The notes: generated by a model not told the origin, from the letters alone. Counted from the first letter of the stretch, positions 21,182 through 34,500 are shown. The stretch is DNA of 64,000 nt from Siphlonurus alternatus (GCA_949825025.1 OX463783.1:17395628-17459627), one strand, 5' to 3'. A program made the numbers and translations.

Positions 21182-21759
21182 CACGTCAAAAGAACGAAAA
21201 ATAAAAGAACGAAAACAATTTATACGAAAGGCATTACACCGAAAACAAAAAGGACGAAAGTAATTTAACACGAAAACGTTTTAAACGAAAATATAATTAA
21301 CCGAAATGGAAAATGTGCGAATGCATTTATAACGAAACTTAAAAAAACACGAAAGCATTTACAGCGAAAACATTTTAGCCGAATTCAATAATCACGAAAA
21401 CCATTTGGCCGATAGTTATTTGAACTAATTGGAAAACAACGAAAGTAAATTAGAACGAAAACATTTAAAACGAAATAAAAAATTCACGAAAACAATTTGG
21501 CCGAAAGTTATTTGAACGAAAACATTTTAGACGAATCAAAAAATAACGAAAACAATTTTTGACCGAAAGTATTTGAACGAAAACATTTAAGACGAATCAA
21601 AAAAGAACGAAAACAATTTGACCGACAGTTATTTGAACGAAAACATTTAAAACGAATGGAAAAATCACGAATACAATTTGAACGAACGCTACTGGACCGA
21701 AATAAAAAACACCGATGAAGAAAAATATTAATAAAAAATTATAACAAAAACATTTAAAA

Positions 21760-21838
<79 letters not shown>

Positions 21839-23305
21839 AAAAATTGTAAATTAAAACGAATGCAATAAAGAAGCATAATATTAATATACAGACTGAGCCA
21901 GAAATGGTGTTCCAAACCCATGCTAAAATTTGGGCAGGTTAACTTATTTGAGCTAGAAATTTGAAATTTGGCATACGTAAAGCCAAGGGTTCCAGATTCT
22001 TTTGACATGTACGTGTTAAACAATTTTTAAAATTAATATTTCCTACCGTTTTAGGGGTTGATTCACGATTTGCATTTTTTCCTTATGGGATTTCCATGTT
22101 AAATTAAGTTGATAGAAAAATTTTGGCCGATTTGCACCAAAATTATTTTTTAAGGTTTTCAGAGCACGTTGAATTTAATAGTGTAATTTAAAAAGTGGTG
22201 AAAACAGCCCCTAATGAGATAATGACCCTTAAATTACTACATGAAAAAATGATGCTATCAAAATTTTGATTATGCCACTGAAACGGACTTATTTTTTTAC
22301 CCCATAAACAATTAACCTTTGAATATTTTGAATCCGAGCAAGTTAACGATTTAATTTTTAGGGGTGAGGAAACACCATTAAATACAGCGTGCTCTGAAAA
22401 CCCTAAAAATAATTTTGGTGCAAATCGGCCAAAATTTTTCTATCAACTTAATTTAACATGGAAATCCCATAAGGAAGAAATGCAAATCGTGAATCAACCC
22501 CTAGAACGGTAGGAAATATTAATTTTAAAAATTGTTTAACGCGTACATGTCAAAAGAATCTGGAACCCTTGGCTTTACGTATGCCAAATTTCAAATTTCT
22601 AGCTCAAATAAGTTAATTAATAACCTGTCCAAATTTTAGCATGGGTTCGGAACACCATTTTTGGCTCAGTCTGTATATTAATATACTTCTTTATTGCATT
22701 CGTTTTAATTTACAATTTTGTTTTTTGTTTTTGTTTAAATGTTGTTATAATTTTTTATTAATATTTTTCTTCATCGGTGTTTTTTATTTCGGTCCAATAG
22801 CGTTCGTTCAAATTGTATTCGTGATTTCACCATTCGTTTTAAATGTTTTCGTTCAAATAACTGTCGGTCAAATTGTTTTCGTTCTTTTTTGATTCGTCTT
22901 AAATGTTTTCGTTCAAATAACTTTCGGTCAAATTGTTTTCGTTATTTTTTGATTCGTCTAAAATGTTTTCGTTCAAATAACTTTTCAGTCAAATTGTTTT
23001 CGTGGTTTTTGTATTCGTCTTAAATGTTTTCGTTCAAATAACTTTCGGTCAAATTGTTTTCGTGCTTTTTGAATTCGTATTAAAATAATTTCGTTCTAAT
23101 TTACTTTCGTCCGTTTTAATTTCGGTCAAATTACTTTCGTACAAATTGTTTTCGTGATTTTTGTTCTCGTTATTATTTTGTTTCGTGTTAATTTAATTTC
23201 GTGGTAAATGATTTCGTTTATATTTGTTTTCGATGTAATTGTTTTCGGGATAAAGTCAGTCGTTGAAAATGCTTTCGTGATTTTTGTTTTCGTGGTTTTG
23301 ACGTG
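21182..23305. mobile_element. Giant foldback element (about 2.1 kb) with ACGAAAAC arrays in both arms
   Basis: Ends CACGTCAAAA and TTTTGACGTG with ATA on both outer sides. Outer arms (21182-21715 and 22780-23305) are inverted arrays built of ACGAAAACAATTT, CCGAAAGTTATTTG and ACGAAAACATTTAA units with a period near 58 bases. Inner arms (21840-22190 and 22370-22720) are near-perfect inverted copies containing CAGACTGAGCC...GGCTCAGTCTG. A spacer of about 150 bases lies in the middle. No transposase ORF. It resembles foldback (FB) elements of insects in structure. Confidence 0.8.
21756..21839 (+). repeat. (AAAT)n microsatellite inside the left arm of the foldback
   Basis: About 20 AAAT units. 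The matching place in the right arm (about 22720-22770) has no such run. It produces the artefactual LFIYLFIY peptide on the minus strand. Confidence 0.95.
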
Positions 23306-23721
23306 ATACCTCAAAGTTTTCAGCCGCAAGATGAATTAACCATGAGACAACCGCTATATATGTGGTCCATTGAGGTGTAGGTGTAGACGGAAATCTCTTT
23401 TGTAATACATGGACCAATAAAGCTGAAACATTGGAACAATCAGTAATTAAAAAAATAAATAAATAATGCTCATTCGAATCCTTCGATTTTGCTATAATTG
23501 GTAACTATAAAATGTATAATTATTAAAATGTTTTTTTGTATCCTAAAAATATTGTACTGTAGGCATAAAATTCTATGAACTATAATATCATAAATTTTAT
23601 GAACCACCTGTTTTATATTGTTTAATTAAAACAATATATAAACTATATTTGTACTGAATAGCGAAAGCTAAATAAAGATTATTTCAATTTCTACCATTCA
23701 CTTATTAATTCTTATCTATAG

Positions 23722-23780
23722 CAGGGGCGTAGACAAGGGGGGGGGGGGGGTTTGGGTGTTATACCCCCCCCCCCCCCCTG
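23722..23780. mobile_element. hAT-like end fragment with G and C runs
   Basis: GCAGGGGCGTAGACAAGG followed by a G-run, TTTGGGTGTTATA and a C-run. The CAGGGGCGTAG start is a typical non-autonomous hAT terminus. No matching right end identified. Confidence 0.45.
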
Positions 23781-24750
23781 AGAGCTGAACCTTAGTAAAT
23801 TTTAAGCGAAAATTAACAAAAAATGGTACTCGACGGATACGATTTAGCTAAAATTTTATGAAAAATTTTCTTAAAAAAAACTTTAAAAATTTATATCCCC
23901 GAAACTCATTGTTAATACATCTTTAATTTATTTAAAATCGGTCTACAGTATTATGATTATTTAAGCATGGTAATTTTATTATGATAATTATATTATTTAG
24001 TATTCATTAATAAGTTATTTATGTTTTTGTACACGAAAAGATAACAATTTAAAGTATAAAAAATGTTGAAAACATTCCCCGCATGATGTTCAGCATAAAA
24101 ATAAAATTATTTATAGTATTTTACTATTTTTTAATTAATTATATAGGTATATTACATCTTACAATTACTATAGTTTCATTGTCTCATGTATACTGGTACG
24201 TATATCTTTAAATTTATTATTGAAGTTAAAAAAAAATCTGATTTTTTAAATTAATTAATTTTACAGTATATTATACTTACAATTGTTAATGTAATAAATT
24301 GATTTTCCTCTTTTGAAAATTTGAACATAAATATTTTTTCCGATTTTTTCTTGCTCGTACATCAGTACATCGTCTTAAAATGTGGTCTATTATATTTTTT
24401 TATTATAGAAAAAGTAGTAACAAAAATATTGTAACTACATAATTTACGATTTACAAATATAAGAAATTTGCTGCAACTTTTCATTGAAAAAAATTATATT
24501 AATTCCACGTCTCTTTGTCAAAAAAATCGCGCACCATGAAACTAATAAAAATAATATAAAAGTGGTTATTAGATGAATTACTTGATTTAACTAAAATTAT
24601 TTACTCAAAGCTTTAGTTATTACGTTAGTGCACGTATAATATTGAAAAGAAATTAAAAAAATGGGGTGTTAAAAATATAAAATTTTAAAAATATTGCATC
24701 AGGCCATACATTCTCTATAATAGTATTTTTTCATAATTTTACCCTAAAAA

Positions 24751-24892
24751 CAGGGGCGTGTCCTTAAAAAAAATCGCGCCTGCGGCGAGCTATTGGGGGG
24801 CTACGCCCCCCAAACCCCCCAGTGGTCTATTCTCAATCTTATTTATCTTCAAGAACCCCCCCCCCCTTGGATAAATCCTGGCTACGCCACTG
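24751..24892. mobile_element. hAT-like GC-rich insertion (CAGGGGCGTGTCC ... CCACTG)
   Basis: CAGGGGCGTGTCCTTAAAAA then GGGGGGCTACGCCCCCC hairpins, ending CTGGCTACGCCACTG. No clean 8-bp duplication. Its left part, including CCTAAAAA upstream, recurs at 26.24 kb. Confidence 0.55.
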
Positions 24893-24995
24893 TATTATTA
24901 TTATTATCATTTTAAAATCCAAAATTTTTATTCTCCAAAATAAACACAGTTTTTCAATCAAAATTTTATTTATATTATCATATTTTATCATTATT

Positions 24996-25318
24996 AATAT
25001 CACATACTTAGGACCATCAAATAAAATGTTAGACTAATGGTATAATGAATAGGTTTGATCGTCCTTATTAGAATTTTAGTTCAATTGCAATACTTAAAAT
25101 GATACTTGTAACATTAATTATTTTTGTTTTAAAAAATTGAGAATTAAATGTAACCAAAAAATTTTAAGACATACTGTAATTGGAGGTTTATTATGAACTT
25201 TCTAAAAGCTTTAATGTTGCAATTTGATATTAAATGCATATTGAAACGATCAGGTATTCACCTATTCATCATACCATTAGTCTAGCATTTTATTTGATGG
25301 TCCTAAGTATGTGATAAT
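24996..25318. mobile_element. Inverted-repeat element with ATCACATACTTAGGACC ends
   Basis: ATCACATACTTAGGACCATC...GACTAATGGTATAATGAATA at 24996-25055 is reverse-complemented at about 25258-25318 with few mismatches. AT-rich core, no ORF. Single copy in the window. Confidence 0.7.
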
Positions 25319-26242
25319 ATGTAAAATATATCAGCGTCATTACTTTACCGCATAAATAATTGCTGAATTAATGTGTTAAATGCACGCAGATTGAGTTTTT
25401 TTAAATATTATATTAATACATTTTGGATACATTACCTGTCTAGGATTTTAATTTCATACTCATTATTAAAATGTTGTTACTTTTAATATACTCTTCAGGA
25501 ATGCCATTTTTTTTTAAATATTAATGAAACTGGTTTCTGTTTGAAATTATAACTGGCATTGGAAGATCTTACATTTTGTAAGTATATTTAATTAAATTAT
25601 AAAATTTTGATCTTTGTAGACTTGATGAGAGCAGTTACTCCTAAAGTGACATTCTACAGTGAAAAAGCCAAATGCATGCTTATGGAAACTTAAACAACTC
25701 CAAATTGTCAAGCTAATTTTTTTGAAGATACACAGTATATAATCATCATGCAGTTATTGAAAATAATTGTTCTGAAACTAAAGCATCACAACTCTAGGGG
25801 GCAAGCTGTCTTGGTCATCTACTGACTGGAAGCTGATTGACAGGGCGGGCAAGAGCCTTGAGCCCTGTGATCTCCGACCAACTGACTGCAGCCCATCGAG
25901 TATACTGTGGGACCACGCACAGCTGGTACGTTGTATGATTGACTCAGTGTGTGTCCTGGTTAACAATGCAGTTTGATTGACACTATCTATTATTTAAAAA
26001 AAAGGCTTAAAACAATATTTTTTATATTTTTCTTACCACGTGAAGACTTATGAATTAAAAAAATAATTAAAAATTGAAAATTATATTAAGTTTGAAACAT
26101 TCAATCACGATTTCAAAAGGGCTCGCATAAGTGCATGTCATGACAAATTATAAATAAAATGCATGCATTTTTTGTTTTTAGATAATTTCTGCTTCTTTGT
26201 TGAGAGAATTATTATATGATTTTGTCATATTTTTACCCTAAA

Positions 26243-26378
26243 AAAGGGGCGTGTCCTTAAAAAAAATCGCGCCTGTGGCGGGCCATTGGGGGGCTCCGCC
26301 CCCCAAGCCCCCCCATGGTGTTCTGCTGGTCCCATGTCAGGCAGCACCCCCACGAAAGAGGGGCACGAGCCGCCCCTG

Positions 26379-26379
<1 letters not shown>
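26243..26379. mobile_element. hAT-like GC-rich insertion, related copy
   Basis: AGGGGCGTGTCCTTAAAAAA...GGGGGGCTCCGCCCCCCA, ending AGCCGCCCCTGA. Shares about 80 bases with 24751-24830, then differs. Followed by an AT dinucleotide run (26379-26410). Confidence 0.55.
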
Positions 26380-26410
<31 letters not shown>

Positions 26411-27413
26411 TAATTTTGATGAGATAAATAATAAAACGAAATATGTAGCAAAAATTTTATTTACTCATTTAGGAACATATCTTTTTTTACAATTTTGATT
26501 AACCATTTTCATTTTAAATCATAAAAAAAAATTATTTAACAGATATATAAAATGGTTTTTTAATATATTTTCAAAAAGTTTCAGAATTGCTAACACAAAT
26601 GATTGAGAAAAAAAATAAACAAATATTATTTTGTATTTACACATTAAGTCTTAATTCTACACCTATATATATATGTGTGTGTGTGTTTTGCAACGTTTAA
26701 TTTAAGTTGCAGTAAGTACTACTTTGTTGCCTCTTTCAGTACAAATTCCATTTAAAAGTATAACACATTTTTTTTTCTATCTTGGATATTAGATTAAAAT
26801 ATTAAAATTGTTTCATTTACTTGCAAGTAAATTTTAAAACAGAATTAAAAATAATATTTAACAAAAAAAATTTTAAAACAACAACGAAACGATTGTTACA
26901 AAAATTGAATCCTAAAAACAATACTCAAAAATTGAAACAGATTTAAAAATTATCCACAGCAGATTTCAGTATAATTTTGTTAAAATAATTCAAATTCAAG
27001 TTTAATGTACCCTTCTTAAATCTTCTCAAAATAATACACTGTGGCGTCACAATTAGAAGTAATTCAGTTCTTAAGAAAGATTAATTAAAAAAAAAATATT
27101 AATTTTTATTAAAAGAAATCATTTTTTTTTCCAATCAATTTTTTTATGAAGTTATATTTTTACTAACGAAAGAAGAACAATAAATACTATCAGCTCAAAA
27201 TGCATTAATTAATATTAATACTCTTGTATTCAAAAATAAAATGCCAAAATCATAACATATATATTGTTGGTACAAATTTTACAAAAATAAAGCCAATTTT
27301 AACGTTGAAGCTCATTGAAAATATCCATTCTCAAATTTAAAATATTTCAACGCAATATTTGAAGCATTTTGACGTGCTCAGCTGATAGTAAAATTGTAGG
27401 GTGCGGTAAGGGT

Positions 27414-27425
27414 TGTGACGTCACA
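27414..27425. promoter_or_regulatory. CRE-type palindrome just past the gene 2 stop codon
   Basis: TGTGACGTCACA lies about 15 bases beyond the TAA of gene 2. It is not in an obvious inverted-repeat element. Function unknown; it may be chance or a remnant. Confidence 0.3.
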
Positions 27426-27439
27426 GTTCAGGTCTCGGT

Positions 27440-27525
27440 TTAACAGTCGCAGTTGCAGGCGCATCTCTTGACACGCTTCTTCAGGAAGTCAGTAGGGTCA
27501 CTAGGAACGGAGCGTGGCTGAACGT
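27440..27525 (-). CDS. Gene 2 exon 6: furin-type site and Cys tail
   Basis: Two bases completing Tyr, then VQPRSVPSDPTDFLKKRVKR, CACNCDC and TAA. Acceptor TCTTTCAG. The last seven residues alternate Cys with other residues (CXCXCXC), directly after the RVKR site. Confidence 0.88.
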
Positions 27526-28842
27526 CTGAAAGATAAATCAGAAACATGAGAAAGAGACTGCATGGGTATTTTTGAACTATTTTAAGAATTATATTAATAA
27601 ATAATGTATATTCTCTAGTACGCTCAAAACGATCATATAACTTGGCTCGTATATTATGTTCTTTTTCTCATTGACTTTTAATTTGAATCGAACAACTATG
27701 GATAAGATCATTGTTTTCTGTTGATTTATTCTTTTTAGACCATCATTTAATTATTTTTTTTAATTACGTTTAATTCATATTTATTTATTTTTTACCCCCG
27801 TGATCGAAAAACAATGCAGCGTCTATTAATATGACATATATTTAATTAGACTGCTGGTATCGTAGTTGATGACATTTTACTTTAAAATAATAGTATTGTC
27901 ATCTATATTGGTACATAATATACTTACAGTGAGGTCTCATCTGCTGGGGCATCTCTTCAGTCATGGCTCTCATCTCTCGCATCTGCACAGGCATGGGCAT
28001 GGGGAATCCTTGGTATGCGCGGCTCTCAGCATCATCCTGCTCTTGTGCTTGCTGAGGAGGTGGGACCATGGCACTCAGGGGTACAGGTGGGGACACGTGG
28101 TGGGCAACGATGACCTCCATGTGGTCCATGGGATGCTGTTGTTGTTGATCCTCGACATCATTGTGCATCATGGGGTGATGTTGGGGCACGCCATGGAATG
28201 AGATGGGCATATGCATGGGGCCGGGGAGGGGTACCATAACGGGGTGGGGCATGGGCACCGGCAGTTGTCTGCAACATAGGAGATACAAAGGTGGCATTGA
28301 AGACTTAAAATATAGTATAAAGAGATTGGTGGTTTTTATCTCATATAATTAAGATTTTAAATTAAATAAAATCACCAGATTCAATATTTAAGAAAATTGA
28401 CCTTATTCGAATTACAATAATAAATTACATTTTCAAACATAAATAGTATACTAAAAAGTTTTGGCTAGCCCCCGACCCGCTGCTCAATGCCCTGCTACCT
28501 CCTGCACCCACCAGAGCCAAGGATTAAATCAACATGCTGTCCGAGAATGTTCAATGTTCAGCCTGTCCCGCTAGGAAGAGACATGCTCTGAACTTAAATT
28601 CACACATTCGAGTAGTCTCGATGTCGTATTTAAATAGTCAAGAATACGTTTATAACTTCAATATGTAAAGATAATAAAATTGATATAATTCGAAAGTGCA
28701 ATTGTTTTTATTCTTTTTCACGTGAGAGTCTCTTTCATTAACCATATTTGTCACTTATCATCACTTTCTATTCACTCTCTAAAACTCCTAAATTACATGG
28801 TGGTGATGAGCGAATGGAGTACAAATTATCACTATATATATG

Positions 28843-28897
<55 letters not shown>

Positions 28898-31465
28898 CTT
28901 CCACCCACGAACGTCTAAAACATACGTTTTATTTTCAACTTTATATTGTACTCTTTTATGTTGAGATCATTAAGATTTTGTATAATTTTCTGAAGGGTTT
29001 TTAAACTGCAACAGCAAATAAATTAGTATAAAATTTGCCTGTGTAATAAAATATTTGTGTAGTATATTATGATTTTATTTTACTGTCTTCAATTACCTAA
29101 TATTAAAATCTGCTTACCTAATAACAATTTGTACGTTTCACATTATTATATAATATTAGGACGATATTACGTTTGTATAATAAGCACTGTCAAGTCTATG
29201 AAAAAGTCACATAATTTCATGACCTTGTCTGAGAAAAATGACATAGTTGTCAGCATGGGAAATTTTCAATCACGACAAAACAATGACAAAGCTACATACA
29301 AGAATGATAAGCTTCATGGTGACGCAATAGTTTTAACAATGCGAACAATCAAACGCATCAACGATTTGCGGTCATTGAAGTTTCTTTAAATTTAAAATTC
29401 ATTGAAGTTTCTTTAAATTTAAAAATTAGTGGTAATGAAAAAGTTCCATAAAATTCAGAGGCTATTTATTTTTTTAACTGGACGATTTCTCTAAAAATAC
29501 ACACACACACACACACACACTTACAATTTACGATAAAACGCTTGCAATTTCATATTAATATATAATAATACTGTATATAACATAACACCAAATAAATTAA
29601 CATAAATATATTTGTGGTTTGTCTCTGTCACTGTAATCTCCCATATGGAGCATCTTTTAAGTCATACCCATGGCACCTAGCTCCTACCTTTACCTGCTTA
29701 ATTTCTAGATTTGCAGCTAAAATAGAAAATGTAATGAGGAGGGGATGTCTAACTCATTATAGCTTAATAATACCATATATAATTGATCATAGAGAGCGTG
29801 GATCCATTTGGGGGGCACCACACGAGGTGATATCCTATTACCTCCGTACCCACAGCCCTTAAAATTAAGACTTGATATAAGGTTCAAATTCTTTACATAA
29901 GAGTAAAATTCTCGACCTTACCTCCGGTTTCCGCTCTCGCAGGAGATGACCATACGTTCGCCGGTAAGGTGCTCGAGGCGGGGCGCGGTGGTAAGGTTCA
30001 GTCCGAAGGGAAGTTGAACAGAGCGGGGGGCGTGGTCCACCAATTCCTCGGAGCGACGCTTCTCAACCACGCAGTTCATGTGAGCGCGCTGGTTGCGTTC
30101 CATCAGCGACTACACCGAGAATTAGACATTTAACTAATTACTACTAGGAGTATTTAATAAGATGATGTAAATAATTTACGAATATCAAACGATTAAACAT
30201 GGAAGGGGGGATGAAGAGTTTGAAATATAATTATTTCAGTTGAAAATTGCCTGCTGCATAAATCAAGCTGGAAACGATTAAATTCCTACTAATCTAATAA
30301 TAATAATAATAATAATAATAATTTTATTCTGATAAATTGGTTGTACATTACAACATATATCACGTCATTTCAATAAATTATTTTAACCCTACAAATAAAG
30401 TAATAAAGCTTAATATACAAATATTTATCTCATCTTAATAAAAATCATACACTATGAATCACATCTTCCAAGTTTCTGAAATACAACATGTAATTACAAT
30501 CACTCTACAAGACAATTTTCAGACATCTTATTAGAGAAAAACATTTTTAATGAATAAAACTCTTTTTTTATCAATACTGATTTTAATTTTGCCTTAAATA
30601 ATTTATCACTTTCAATATTTCTAATACATGCAGGCAAAAAGTCAACAAATTTTGCAGACTGATATAAAGGACTTTTTTCTAATAAAGCTGATTTGTGATT
30701 AGTTACCACTGTTTTGGTTTTGTTTCTTGTTTCATACGAATGTTGATTATGATCATATAATTCAGGATGTTGTTTTCTAAATAATGCACTGTTTAAAATG
30801 TACAATGAAGGCAATGTTAGCATATTGTATTTTTTAAAAAATGACACACAGGAATCTCTTTTTTTAAATCTAAGTATTGTCCTCAATGATCGTTTCTGAG
30901 CTACTGATACTGTAAAGGAACAGTTAAAACAGCTAGTGCTCAGGAATTTTGACTGTTCTATTAAGGTTCGCCATCTTCAAAACCAGATATTTACATGTTA
31001 TAATAAGATTTTTTTTCCTATCACAACACCTGAAAGGTAAAGGTAGGTTTTGAAATTTTTACAAATTTCATTTATCTGGTTTTGATTCTAATGGTTCTCA
31101 TAAAAACTTGAGGTATCTTCTAAAACTCACCCCGGCGAGATCGTCAAAATCAAGCTGCAGAGGCAGTTTGATGCGGTGCACGTCATTCTCCTGGCTGCTA
31201 TCTTCCTGCGAGCTATCCTGGGAACTCTCCTGACTGCCAGGATCAGCTGTGGTGACCGCTTCAGTAGTGGTGCTCGAGCCTTCCTGGTCCTGGACGAGTG
31301 CCTGGAACGATGGTCGCTCGTGCTCCTGGAAAAATTAATATGGTCTCGTTAGATAAGATTTGATAATACAATTTGTTATTGACTGCATGTATTATATATA
31401 ATATTTAAAAATAAATGGTATCGTTTTTAATCCAAAGCCACAATCGCTTGAATTATTTTAAAATG

Positions 31466-31523
<58 letters not shown>

Positions 31524-34500
31524 AAATAATATAGTTGTGGTCAACTAGGGCCTCAAGCAATGATCATGGCACCATTAAAGCTTATTTAATGGTTTCTCTA
31601 CGTAAATTACAAAAATAATTTCAAATTTTAGAAATTTAATACAGAATAACATGTTTAAAATTCTAGCTATTCAATTAAGTAAAACGATTATAATTTCATT
31701 AAAAAAAGCTGCCTTAATCGTTATGTTCATCGTTACAATGCATTTTTGCTTGTAAATTCTCAATTTTTTTAAGCAGTTTGAGAGTCAGCGGTTCTTTCCG
31801 ATCAAATTTGTCATTAGGAATGAGGGGGAGGGGGGGTAAGAAATGAGAGTGAAAAAGTTGGGCTTACTGTATTTTCCATATTACCCCATGAATTTTCATG
31901 GGGACGGGGGTGGGGGGGGGGGCCCTTAAAGGTGCATTTCCATGGAGCGATGTCGAGAGGGGCTTGGCGGGGCGAGAAAAGCGCACTTGCTTCAATCTCG
32001 GGTATGGCGGCGATGTTGGCGATAAAATCACTCCCCGCGAGACGAGGAAATCCCGAGCCTTTGATTGGCTGTGGCACGCGATTTTCTCGCTTTCCCCGCT
32101 CAATGGAAAAGCACCTTAAATCCCCCAAATTCGTGTCACTTGACTAATTAATTAATATATTTAATTCTAGGCATACTATCGACAGGTACTTTATAAGAAA
32201 AGAGTTATTTCAAAATGCAACGCTGTTTAACACGATGTCATTAATTTTGTGAAGACATCTCTTGTGACACTTCACACATGTCACGGCTGTCCCCTGATTA
32301 CATATGTGTGTGCAGTCATCATTAGCGTGAAGGACATTACGTAATAATTCAAACATGTTTACGCGCAATGCTTTTATGCAGGAAATGGCTTCATATTATA
32401 TATACGGGTTTGTTGTTGCTAAAATTGTTTTTTATCTACAAAAATACTTTATAATGTTATTGTTGTGATATTACGTAAAAATGTATTTAATTTAATTGTT
32501 ACTACGTATGGGAATATTTCAAAATGTATGTATAAAATTCTAAACTGTACTTTAAAGATACGTGACACTAATTTTAATGAAACATGTTTACTTGAAGTTT
32601 TTTTATGTAACTCACGATAAACTTTCGTTCGGTTAAAATTGGCAAACCAAAATATTTTGGCACGTAAATGAAATGGTTATTAGTTCTTTTTGTTTTAATC
32701 GTCTTGTATTTTTAAAATATGATCCCTTTAAATATTTTAAAATTTATGATTAAACCTCGTTATGATAGCCGACGGAGGGGGAGAGATTAAAAGAGCGTAT
32801 TGTAAACTGCAAAAATAATTCTTTGGCTCAAAAGCAAAAGATGTTAGATCATTCTCAAAAAAAAAAAATAAAAAAAAAAAATAAGTTCAATGATTTCTTA
32901 TTAGAGTCTATCATCATCTGCTCTGTTGGAATGTCATGAATGTCTCTATAAAGGAACTGTTAATAATAAAATTAATAAAATTTAAAAGTACTCTGGAATG
33001 CATGAACTCTTCTTGGAGTCAATTTTGTGGATAAAAAAAATATATATATCTGAAGTATCCATTAATATAATATCTGAGAATATGCATGATTCAGATCATT
33101 ATAAATATTATTTAGATTGCAGCCTTAAAAGTAACTATAACAAACTGGAGAGCCAAGTTATTATATTATACAGAAATTTCTTTATATATATTATATAAAT
33201 AAAAATTATAAATCAGCTATCGCAGCTAAAAATTCCAAATAAATTTTTTACATAAATTAATTACTGTAGAAATATTGTGCGCAATGTATGGTCATTCAAT
33301 CAAAGTCTGTACATACTTTGTCGTTTGCAAACTTATTACTTATGTTGTATAAGGTAATTAGCACGTTCTAGCATATTCGAAAGTCGTCGGTTCAAGGATG
33401 CAAATATTATGAAAAATACCGGAGATAAAATATTATGCAACACATCATTACAATGTATATCACGGACTGTTAAATTTACAGGAAATAGGAAACGGTGTTA
33501 GATTACATCAAAAAAAGTAAAATGTATATGTATGTATGCAAATTACTGTACTTAAATTAGTAATGACATGGCACTATTATTTGTAAATTTTTAGAAGAAA
33601 ATAAGAAAACTATAGAGCACATTTTTTTTAGTTTCACATCAACGCATTATATCCAAATCAGTTGTTACTTTTAAACTCTTTTGTCAGAAGCTATAACATT
33701 ATAGTTGAGTATTTTCTATCAACCTTTTCACTTAATAAAATATTTCAATTCAAGTATAATTATAGTAAATATATTAATTTAATATACATCTCAAGGATGT
33801 CCAAACGATATATATTTCTATCTGATAGATGAATGTTTCTTGTCATGACTATGAAATTTTGGAGGCTGTGAGATTATGAAAGATCTATAGCTATAATAGT
33901 ATGATTATTATTGATTACTCAAATTGTCGAAAATGTTAAATTATATATATTAAATTTTAAGCTATGGAGTTCCAAGAGACCCTTTTTTTTAGGTTTTTCA
34001 CAATATTGCATACAGTATTATACTATTTGCATTTAGCATTACTTACTATAAAGCTATAAAATTGTTTAAAAACTTCATTGATGAAATAAAAACAATTTTA
34101 CTTCTAAGGAATTAACAATGAAACTTCTAACTGTAACATGTTAACAAATTAAGAAAGTAAATACATGTCACATGCACTTAAATACAGCTATAATATTTAC
34201 GTGATTCTAGTTATAGTCAGGTACAACTATAAAAGTCCGGGAAGTAATTAATAAAAACATTATTATAACTGTGTGGTGGTTGAAAGGTGTGACATCGTAA
34301 GAAATTGTTGTTATTGTCACCGTCAGCGTGACGTGTGCTATAGGCGGAAATAAATGGGTCACTCATGCGGGGCAGAGAGAGAGTTGAAGACACTCAAAAT
34401 GGATAACTTATTTTAAAATTAATTCCAAATGACAAGTTCGTATAATTTGAAATGTTTTCTACTAAAAAAAATTGTTGACCGACCATATTCATTCTATATA

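Larger units (their letters stand above)
18316..27439. other. Region between FBXW7 and gene 2
   Basis: No recognised coding sequence. Contains the hAT MITE, the 80-bp palindrome, a CpG-containing patch (19.6-20.2 kb, possible FBXW7 promoter), the giant foldback (21182-23305), hAT-like insertions (23.7, 24.75, 26.24 kb) and an inverted-repeat element (24996-25318). A GC-richer patch at 25789-25960 and the AT-rich remainder (26.4-27.4 kb, probably gene 2 3' UTR in part) are unexplained. Confidence 0.6.

Noticed and set aside
21190..23300. CRISPR-like array of regularly spaced ACGAAAAC units
   Set aside because: Units are 11-14 bases without unique spacers and mirror-imaged in two arms; this is a foldback element in a eukaryotic genome.
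27866..28201. Plus-strand His-rich ORF opposite gene 2 exon 5
   Set aside because: The minus frame is bounded by correct splice sites with phases that match exons 4 and 6; the plus frame has none.
29614..29862. 82-codon plus-strand ORF in a gene 2 intron
   Set aside because: No domain, no promoter or splice context, and antisense to the host gene.
31814..32147. Four overlapping ORFs on both strands
   Set aside because: They come from the arms and loop of a GC-rich palindromic MITE; no domain and no splice context.
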